The notes under the pieces were generated by a model. The model did not search any database. It was not told where the DNA came from and saw nothing but the letters and a program-made list of their open reading frames with translations. A stretch of DNA of 17,089 nucleotides from Saccoglossus kowalevskii. Lineage: Eukaryota; Hemichordata; Enteropneusta; Harrimaniidae. The first letter of the stretch is position 1. The number at the start of each line of letters is the position of its first letter. The stretch is from contig NW_003139828.1 in the NCBI RefSeq assembly GCF_000003605.2, forward strand, positions 102,903 to 119,991, read 5' to 3'. Shown here piece after piece: positions 10,467 to 17,089 of the stretch. The translations under genes and the position numbers were made by a program.

Positions 10467-11281
10467 TTAATTTTTCATCTTCGAGTCTCCAAACTTGTGA
10501 TGTTTTTCATTGCTTTTCTTCTCTAGTTTACGTGCAGATGCTACAGGTTCACGTTCTTCTTTCCTCTGTTCCAAAGTGCGTCGACGCTCGGCAGCAAGCT
10601 TGGCGTGGCTATTTGCCTCTTTCGCGAGAAATTTCATTTGGCTTCTGTAGTAATGCTTGACGTTCCCCAATTTTAGAGCCTTCGCTTCAGGGGAGAGCTC
10701 GGATTTTCTAATTTCCATCATTTTCTTCTTTTTATTCCCCAGCAATGTACGTTCTTCCTGTACAAGCTTTGGACTGCCTTCGATCTCTGGATGGGCTTTC
10801 GAATATTTATTTCTGTGATTACCCAGTTCTGATTTCTTTTCATGCGACAGGTGATGTAGCTCTCTCTCGACAGGTTTATTCATCTGTTGATGAAAGGTGC
10901 ATAATTTTATTAGGAGATTACAAATCCTATTCGACAAACGAGTCGCAAAGATTCGTGAATCGCCATACCAATGAAAACACATTTATTCAAGTAATATTTA
11001 AAAAGGAAATAGTCTCAACTATTCGCCACCTACTTTGCTTAGAATGCAGTTTAGCACAATCAAAAATAGTTACATTAGAAACATTTTTTGCAGAATAAAG
11101 AGGAACGATATTCGAAAATGAATTTTGCGAAGATGATCATGAAACACCTACTAATGCTGCATATATCAGAAACACTTAATTTATTATTACTCACTCTGGT
11201 TTTCTCTTCTTTCTTTTGAGCTTCTTCAGCCACGGCGGCACCCATAACAGACAGCAGAATTAAAACTTCGTAGACTTTCAT
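10467..11281 (-). CDS. Gene 3: small secreted Lys/Glu-rich helical repeat protein, 167 aa, two exons
   Basis: Function unknown; paralogue of gene 2, about 5.6 kb away on the same strand. Exon 1 is 11281-11195 (29 codons) and exon 2 is 10883-10467 (138 codons plus stop). The 311-base phase-0 intron has donor ACCAGA|GTGAGT and acceptor CATCAACAG|ATG. The signal peptide starts MKVYEVLILL with likely cleavage after Ala18 (AAVA|EEAQ). Exon 2 starts MNKPVERELHH and carries LSHEKKSELGNHRNKY, SPKLVQ, the signature MMEIRKSELSPEAK, then LAAERRRTLEQRKEER. The C-terminus has about eight extra residues compared with gene 2, centred on PVASARKLEKKSN, and ends KFGDSKMKN. The mature chain has no Cys, Trp, sequon or membrane segment. 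The ORF runs upstream of the exon-2 Met to 10982, but that extension covers intron sequence also present in gene 2 and lacks a signal peptide. Plus-strand open frames over this gene (10439-10660, 10745-11098) are antisense shadows. Confidence 0.86.
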
Positions 11282-11354
11282 GATTGCAGTCGAAACACGT
11301 TGAAAAGCTTACACGCAGTAGATGATTTGAAAGCAACAATCGGCGAACACGAGG

Positions 11355-11670
11355 ATTTATATGCACCCAGAGGTACTTTGAATAACAATGCTTCTTGATA
11401 ACTTGCATCCACTCATTGGTGCATTCAAAACGCAGAATATGCACGACAACCAATCAGATAATCAATACATTTTGACAGCAGTTGGGCTTATATTGATTTC
11501 AAGATTATCGCGCATGCGTCATGGACACGCATTCATTGGCTACCCAATCAGGGTAATTGTTCATTGCATCCAATACAATCCAGTCAGACGAAAAATTATG
11601 TGGATACTACATATATTGAATTCCCAGGCTGGTAATAACTCATCACTGCTCTTCCGTGAACATATTGAAA
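11355..11670 (-). promoter_or_regulatory. Gene 3 promoter and upstream region with CCAAT/GATA sites
   Basis: On the minus strand TATAAAT is at 11361-11355, about 73 bp before the ATG. ATTGTTATTC (plus-strand GAATAACAAT, 11380-11389) is 18 bp further up. CCAAT-type boxes follow at 11415, 11535, 11544 and 11570, and CCAATCAGATAA at 11450-11461 joins a CCAAT box to a GATA-type site exactly as upstream of gene 2. A 20-bp block at 11372-11391 is identical to 5760-5779, and similarity runs on to CTCATCACTGCTCTTCC near 11640. The plus-strand open frame 11388-11693 crosses this region and is not a gene. Confidence 0.7.
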
Positions 11671-11761
11671 ACGAAAGTTTAAGTCTATGGTGAAACTATT
11701 TTAGTATTAGCAGTTACGCACATATACGTATTTAAATAATGTGGATAATTATACTGTAATG

Positions 11762-11792
11762 TCAATACATTTTCAATACATATTCAATACTT
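11762..11792. repeat. 11-bp tandem repeat, three units
   Basis: Three consecutive units beginning CAATAC at a period of 11 bp, the third diverged at its end. Seen directly; no function evident. Confidence 0.7.
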
Positions 11793-12479
11793 ACAGGGAC
11801 GTTCCCATGGTAACTCCAACGTTTGACCCAGATATTAAAAATTTTAAAAATCACATAAAAAATTGTCATCAAATAATTATGGAAATTATCAAATATGCAT
11901 ATTGATAATTTGCATAACTAAAAACCTTTTGATAGTCATATACGAAATTGATTAATATCTCTGCTTGATGAATACACGTTTATTTCCGCTACATAGATGT
12001 ACTTTTTCTGAGTTTAGTTTCCATGGTGAAACATGAATTCTACAAGTTAGTCGTCAAATTGTGCTGTGTTTATTTTTTAATAATCAGAACATTTAGTAAC
12101 AAAATTTAAATCACAATTCCAAAAAAAAGCTCAATTTAGTCTGGGACATTTTATTTTATTCAACATTGGTTGATTGATCTCATACTGACAACCTAAATCG
12201 CTGGACTGTGAAACAATCCACAAAATAACTTACTGAACCGTTCTGTACACGTGCATTAGCGGGAGAATATGTTCACAGATATTCTATTGGGGACCGTGGC
12301 TGAAGCACAGGGAGTTGGATTAACACAAGTGAAAAAAAATGAGCTAGACAAAGAAATACTTGCAAACAAATAGGGAATGCACATATAATGGTATAGTGTA
12401 TTTAATAACCAGTCATATACACACTATATATATAACGTAACATAAGCCGTAACACGAGACGGCCGAAACATTCGCCCTG

Positions 12480-12528
12480 CATTCATTCAATCATTCATTC
12501 ATTTATTTATTTATTTATTTACTTATTA
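12480..12528. repeat. (ATTC)n then (ATTT)n compound microsatellite
   Basis: Several ATTC tetramers pass directly into about five ATTT tetramers. Simple compound repeat with period four throughout. Confidence 0.9.
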
Positions 12529-12766
12529 TACTTGATTATAAAGTGACCAGGAAAAACAGATAAGTATTGTAACGAAAACTGCGTCGATAATAATTGTTAT
12601 TTTATTCTTACTGGCAACTGCAATGGGTAACATCGGGATTCGACCATTTATCACTAAGGCGGGACGTGCCATCCAGTAGTATCCAACATTCTCGTTGACC
12701 GCACTTCAAGTATAAATGTATTAAAAATGTAGTTTGTAAACAGTTCCCTATATTGCACGTGGTTCC

Positions 12767-12790
12767 ACCAAAGACACTCGTGTCTTTGGT
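12767..12790. repeat. Perfect 11-bp inverted repeat upstream of gene 4
   Basis: ACCAAAGACAC and GTGTCTTTGGT are perfect reverse complements separated by two bases. The centre lies about 145 bp upstream of the gene 4 TATA box. It could be a dimeric factor site or a cruciform-prone sequence; which of these is not decided by the sequence. Confidence 0.75.
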
Positions 12791-12897
12791 TACACGTTCT
12801 TTACAAAGACCTCAGCTGGAGCTCTGAATGACGTATTTATGTTAAGTTACACCCGTCACGTGCGTTGACACTCTGAAATGAACACACATAACTCTCT

Positions 12898-12934
12898 ATT
12901 GTTATTCTAATTATAAACGTCGCGTATATAAATA
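12898..12934 (+). promoter_or_regulatory. Gene 4 core promoter
   Basis: TATATAAATA (12925-12934) is the strongest TATA box of the four genes and lies about 115 bp before the ATG at 13045. ATTGTTATTC (12898-12907) lies 19 bp before TATAAATA (12927), an exact copy of the element upstream of genes 2 and 3. Transcription probably starts near 12960. Confidence 0.7.
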
Positions 12935-13044
12935 GACTTCCTTCGCCCAGCTCTTTCAGTTACACGACGAAGGCATCGGTCTTTAACAATCTGCAATAAG
13001 TAACTTTATAAACTCTACAAATTGGACGCTTTACAGCCCTTGTC

Positions 13045-14351
13045 ATGAAGATACTAGTTGCAGTGTTTGTTGTCGCCGTTATCGGCATGGTTATGGCGGA
13101 AGATTATTCTAAAGACTCCAAACAACCCATGGTGAGTGCGCTCCAACAAGAAGCTGTCTTTTAAAATGGCGTACGACTGTTTCTTTCTTCTTGGTTTTCC
13201 ATTTCTTTGTTTATAAATGTAAATAATCAACTTCGAAGCAAAGTATGCATTGAGAAAGATGGTTTAAATGTTTTTGAGACAAATCGTTTTTTTCTCATTG
13301 TCTCAATTTTTGTTCGTAGAACATGGGCACCTATTACTGCGAACTTGGCATTTGAAGTACATGTACATGTAGTTATTCTTTGCATTATGAAGACATGGCG
13401 ACTGTTTAGGTCAAATGCGTACACAGAATAACAATGCAGCTACGAAATCTGTTCGTTGTTCCACGTTACAACCAACTTGTTGATTTTGTTGTTGTTGTGA
13501 CAATCTCGCTGGAAGGCATAGTTACAGTGCAATTTTCGATGAAAATGTTTAGCTTTACCGATGGCGGTTCTTTTTAGTTTCATTTCGTTCCACTGGCATT
13601 TAAAAAATAATTCTTTGTCATACAAAATCATTTGCGTAATCATGGTGGATAGGGTGGGTTTGTATCTTAACACTGTAGGGAACATTTCACCGCTTTTCGG
13701 AAGGTCACATTTCACATTATTGCACACTTGTATACATGGTTAATTGAATTGCGGAACAATATCCGACCGAATTCAGTCGGTGCAGTCATGGAGGCAATTG
13801 TAAGATTTTACCCTCATTGTGTAGTGTAGTTGTCGCACGTTTATTTAATTTCCACTTCGATCGTTCGTCCTGACAGGTTTGTTATTCTACTGCACCGAAT
13901 GTTAATGCACATCAATTGTTTAGTTCAAAAGTCTGACGAACTGTTTCTCTTCCTTCCATAGGCGGCATCGGTTACAGACCTGAAGAAGTCTCATCCAATT
14001 AGACCCATTGAAAAGGCTAGAAAAATGGCGCACAAAGCGACGCAAGTGAAACTTCGCCCAGAAATTGAAGAGAAACGTCGCATGATGCGGGAACGAAAGG
14101 AAGAAATAATGAGCATAAAGAAATCCGACCTCCCATTGGAAGAGAAGAGAGCCAAGATGGCGAACCTAAAGGCAGAGTTCAAGCAGCAGAAGATGAGCCT
14201 GGGATTGGAAGGTGGTCGCAAGACCCCAGAGGAACGTAGAGCAATGGTTCAGGAACGAAAACTCGCACGTCAAAATCACGAAGAGAAGGCAATTCGTCGT
14301 ATGCCTAAAATTGGTCAGAGGCGCAAGGAAACTGGAAATGAGGCTCGATAA
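13045..14351 (+). CDS. Gene 4: small secreted Lys/Glu-rich helical repeat protein, 158 aa, two exons
   Basis: Function unknown. Exons are 13045-13131 (29 codons) and 13962-14351 (129 codons plus stop), separated by an 830-base phase-0 intron with donor CCCATG|GTGAGT and a strong acceptor, CTCTTCCTTCCATAG|GCG. The signal peptide starts MKILVAVFVV with likely cleavage after Ala18 (VMA|EDYS). Exon 2 opens AASVTDLKKSHP, 21 codons before its first Met, so a model starting at 14025 would be truncated and unsecreted. Three repeat blocks are clear: RPEIEEKRRMMRERKEE, then the signature IMSIKKSDLPLEEKRAKM, then TPEERRAMVQERKLAR. It ends GNEAR, and the bases around the stop (GCTCGATAAG) match gene 1. 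The mature chain has no Cys, Trp, sequon or membrane segment. The minus-strand open frame 13991-14221 and the open frames within the intron are shadows or chance. Secretion is well supported; the role is not. Confidence 0.88.
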
Positions 14352-14362
14352 GCGGGAGCGTC

Positions 14363-14368
14363 AATAAA
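14363..14368 (+). terminator. Gene 4 polyadenylation signal
   Basis: AATAAA begins only 12 bases after the stop codon, which would give a very short 3' UTR. A second AATAAA at 14639-14644, preceded by a T-rich stretch, is an alternative distal site. Confidence 0.5.
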
Positions 14369-14399
14369 AATTACAAAGGTCATTTTGCCTTTCTAAAAT

Positions 14400-16700
14400 C
14401 AGATCGCTGAATTTTTTTAACTTTCAGTATATACACTTCTTTCTTCATTCTGCTATATTCGATTTTACTATTCAAAACTGGGCATTTTGTCGAGCCTTCC
14501 AATGAGCTTGTGGCCATAATGACAAGAACGTATCTCACTCGATGTGTTTTTTTTTAAACGTATTTTTACTGTTTTTATTACATTTTTAGTTTCAAGCCAT
14601 TTAGTAATGACCTGGTGTCATTCGTTCACAAGGTTATAAATAAAGTTTACATAAAACTGGGCTTTTTGCGTGTTGGCTAATACTCTTTTCAAAAGAGGAC
14701 TTGTCCTAATTAGTGACGGACAAGTGCAACGTCGCCCTCTAGCGTTACGTATTGTGTGATAAAGGAGATCGTACAGTCTATGGGTTTTCCTCAAACTGAA
14801 CCATTGAGATTTAAGTTATAAAAACTTCATGCTTTAAATTAAACGGCACTGGTTTCGCCCAACTTCTCATTGAATAACTTTGTCCTCTAACTACAGTCTA
14901 TGGTGTATTGCCTGATTATACTTTGACGTCATTATTGACATCGAAATATTAAATAATAGTCAAACGTGCAATTATATTCTATTCCAATTTTACTAAACGT
15001 CAACTTGGGCACTATTATCGGAATGCCGCAAGAATTAAAAAAAAAAGTCGAAGGTGTTTGCACTCTGACCCGATGGCCACCAGTTGTGTAATTGTTTACC
15101 AATTGAGTGCAATCAACACGCAATCGTGATTGGTTGATCATAAATGCACAGTTCCCTGGATTTGTCGGATTTCTGTTCACACGATTTACAGTATTTTACA
15201 GTACAATTTTTCTATAATACTATTTAATCAGCCCGAGCATCTACTGCCATTTATAAGCACTCGGTGTTTTGTCAATTACTGGCCATTGTGAATTTAAACT
15301 GTCATTTGACAGGAACTAGTTAACTAAAATGTTTTATTCGTGCTTATTCATACACAACCTATGCCTCGAATTTAGTGATTATCGACCAATCGTAATGCTC
15401 GATTGCAGGGGTGTGTTTACACTAAATGTCTTTGTTCCCATAAATTGTGTCGAGTTTTATTCGCTGCTGTTCTCATAAATCCGTCCGTGGAGTTTTATAC
15501 AAATCACGTGACATGCAATGCAACACTAACCACGTTGTACTGTGCTAAGAATAAACCACAAAGAAGACTCTCGCTGCGATTTGACATGCTGTAAGTTGAG
15601 CTGTCTGGAATACGATGTTGGTCATTGGAATTGTATATGATTATTTCATTTATATTTTGTTGCCGGGCTGCAAAAATATCAACAATTCCAGGAATATAGA
15701 GATGGTTCGAGGCGTTGCGTTTTTAAAATCAGATACAGCCATCCTACTCACTCTTCTGAGGTTTAAAGCGCGGTGGTCGTAGCGCAGCGCGTGTTCGAAT
15801 TTCATGTAAATAAACAATGTATTTTACACGCGTTGTATGCGTCGCTATGAGTCCCATATCAGGACGCGGCGTGACGACTACCCCCACATTATACTACATT
15901 ATAACGAGGTTCGGACTTTATATTTCAGAAGATGCCTGGTAGTTGGGTTTATCATGTACCTTTGTATGTTTTGGTTTAGTCCAGACCCAATGAAAAACAT
16001 GCTCAACGAATTCGTCTAAAGTGAAAAATCCGAAGAACAAAACATTTAACAAATAATCCACTCGGATTGCGTATTTACATATATCGGAACAATATATACA
16101 AAATATACCAGCGAAAAAATAAACTATTGTCAGCTTTACAGCGGCAAATCTGCGGAGAAAGTAATTCATAGGACTGGTGTCACCCATATTGATAGCCTTC
16201 CGGCGACGATTGTTACAGCGCGGCGGGGGCAAGATATTGACATACACATAACTCCCGCACGCGGTAGATAATTACCGAGGGACTTTTTTGCAACATCCCC
16301 CAGACACTTCCCTAGACACTCCAACGACCGTTGTAGACGCAATAAAGTTGCAAACCCGCTCACGTGACAGTTAATCAAAACACCGGACGCGGTATGCCTT
16401 GATGTGTGGCCACGAGGAACAAGGGGTAGTTGGAATATTCCATTGCTTTGTAGGTATAAAAATCATTGCTGTGTAACACATGGGAGAAATATAATACGAA
16501 CATAAAACTGGGAATGAATATTAACAAGAAACGATAAATTTAAATTCTTTTGATCGGTAGTTTGTTGAGATGTCAATGGATTTATATTAATAATATTAGC
16601 GTTGTGAGTATCCCGTTCAATTTTTCGCATGATGGCTGGTCCCATTGTCAGTTTGCCAGAATACTCATCGCCCAGTCAATCTTTCTCTGGAATCTGGCTT
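14400..16700. other. Region downstream of gene 4 without a recognisable gene
   Basis: I find no supportable gene. The longest open frame (15918-16247, minus, 109 codons) mixes hydrophobic and basic stretches, but has no family resemblance, no intron signals I trust and no clean signal peptide. The string GTAGCGCAGCGCGTGTTCGAATTT near 15779 recalls tRNA A- and B-box motifs, but the spacing is far too short for a tRNA. Confidence 0.5.
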
Positions 16701-16708
16701 ATTGTAAT

Positions 16709-16758
16709 CGAAAAAACGAAACGAAACAGAACGGAATGGAACGAAACTAAACGAAACG
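16709..16758. repeat. Degenerate pentanucleotide repeat, ACGAA-type
   Basis: About ten units of the form (A)CGAA/ACRRA with period five, diverged in several units (ACAGA, ACGGA, ATGGA, ACTAA). It ends about 20 bp upstream of a TATA box. Confidence 0.8.
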
Positions 16759-16778
16759 GGATGACAAACTGTTGTGCG

Positions 16779-16895
16779 TATAAAACCCATTTTCTCTGAT
16801 TACAGTTTATTCCTCAGCTCCTGAGAGCGAGGTTATTTGTAGATATGTTGGCGATCGCCGCTGTGTCTGCGGAAGTACTATGGGAGATTGCATGA
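16779..16895 (+). other. Possible promoter and signal-peptide-like relic of a fifth family member
   Basis: TATAAAA lies at 16779-16785. Sixty bp after it, an ATG at 16845 opens a 16-codon frame, MLAIAAVSAEVLWEIA, ending at TGA (16893-16895). Its start resembles the second half of the family signal peptides (hydrophobic run, small residues, then Ala-Glu at the expected cleavage site), and the TATA-to-ATG distance is similar to genes 2 and 3. However, the frame lacks the first half of a signal peptide, the candidate donor after GAA (GTACTA) is weak, and the ATTGTTAWTC element is absent. No matching second exon is seen before the window ends. It may be a decayed exon 1, the start of an unrelated gene, or chance. 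Confidence 0.25.
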
Positions 16896-17089
16896 TGGGA
16901 GTGAAAAGTCTTTTGATCAGTAAGATAATTTTAGAAAAGTGAAAACTTGAGTGACTGTGAAATAAAGGTTGGTTTTAAATATAAAATATCATGGAATCTG
17001 GATGAAATAATGGAAGGAAATTGAACGGGTATGAAAGTAAATGTGGCAAGAATGCAAGGTCAGAATCCGGGGGTCAAAATACGTCACAA

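Larger units (their letters stand above)
11680..12760. other. Intergenic region between divergent genes 3 and 4
   Basis: No gene is seen. It holds a three-unit 11-bp tandem repeat based on CAATACAT (11762-11792), an imperfect palindrome around ATATGCATAT (11883-11911), an (ATTC)n/(ATTT)n microsatellite (12480-12528), and a weak tRNA-T-arm-like string CGGGATTCGACC near 12634 that does not extend into a tRNA. Confidence 0.55.

Noticed and set aside
10745-11098. 117-codon plus-strand open frame
   Set aside because: It is antisense to gene 3 exon 2 and its intron; gene 3 explains the coding signal on the other strand, including signature, splice sites and paralogue.
11388-11693. 101-codon plus-strand open frame
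   Set aside because: It lies across the gene 3 upstream region, where conservation with the gene 2 upstream region is noncoding (TATA, CCAAT and GATA sites), and no similar frame is kept upstream of gene 2.
12626-12680. Possible tRNA-derived sequence with CGGGATTCGACC
   Set aside because: Only the T-arm-like string is present; I could not find matching acceptor, D or anticodon arms.
13207-13743. Several open frames on both strands within the gene 4 intron
   Set aside because: They overlap each other on opposite strands, have no shared features, and lie between well-supported splice sites.
1407-14351. Neuropeptide precursors, because of many dibasic sites and signal peptides
   Set aside because: No repeated short peptide, no Gly-Lys-Arg amidation sites, and the basic residues are spread evenly along predicted helices instead of flanking peptides.
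15770-15805. tRNA- or SINE-like promoter motifs (TAGCGCAG and GTTCGAATTT)
   Set aside because: The A-box-like and B-box-like strings are almost adjacent; no cloverleaf can form and no A-rich tail or target duplication is visible.
15918-16247. 109-codon minus-strand open frame with hydrophobic stretches
   Set aside because: No family similarity, no TATA or splice context, and its composition fits chance translation of AT-rich DNA.
1-17089. CRISPR array, prokaryotic operon or phage region
   Set aside because: There are no spaced direct repeats, no long uninterrupted ORFs and no ribosome-binding-site spacing, and clear spliced genes with TATA boxes show that the DNA is eukaryotic.

Overview
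The window looks like nuclear DNA of an invertebrate animal. It is AT-rich, has no operons or Shine-Dalgarno-spaced genes, and carries GT-AG introns, TATA boxes, AATAAA signals, simple repeats and a small TTAA-flanked inverted-repeat element. I cannot name the phylum from sequence alone; a marine invertebrate (lophotrochozoan or basal deuterostome) would fit.

The only genes I can support are four members of one small family, none of which I recognise. Each has two exons. Exon 1 holds a signal peptide of about 18 residues plus about ten polar residues (28-29 codons) and ends at a phase-0 GT donor. Exon 2 encodes a cysteine-free, very Lys/Arg/Glu-rich, probably all-helical chain. The predicted proteins are 116, 158, 167 and 158 residues. 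Gene 1 (1407-2260, +) and gene 4 (13045-14351, +) form one subgroup. Genes 2 (4841-5674, -) and 3 (10467-11281, -) form another, and are clearly a recent tandem duplication whose promoter, 5' leader, intron edge and 3' end are still alignable.

Layout: 1-1200 is intergenic, very AT-rich at 230-600. 1200-2430 is gene 1 with its promoter and poly(A) signals. 2430-4735 is intergenic with two poly-C tracts. 4735-6080 is gene 2 plus its CCAAT/GATA-rich upstream region. 6090-10340 is a long gene-free stretch with the inverted-repeat element at 7253-7414. 10340-11675 is gene 3 and its upstream region. 11680-12760 is intergenic with short repeats. 12767-14400 is a palindrome followed by gene 4. 14400-17089 has no convincing gene, but has a pentanucleotide tract and a TATA box with a short signal-peptide-like reading frame near 16779-16895 that may be a relic or start of a fifth member.

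The mature proteins share a degenerate repeat of about 25-30 residues that starts with a helix cap of the type (S/T)-P-E-E and continues with basic and Met/Leu positions. The best conserved part reads roughly M-x-I-(K/R)-x-S-(E/D)-L-(S/P)-x-E-x-K. All four promoters also share an ATTGTTAWTC element 14-19 bp upstream of the TATA box, which suggests co-expression. The function is unknown. A secreted, co-regulated, helical repeat family expanded at one locus is the main discovery candidate here.
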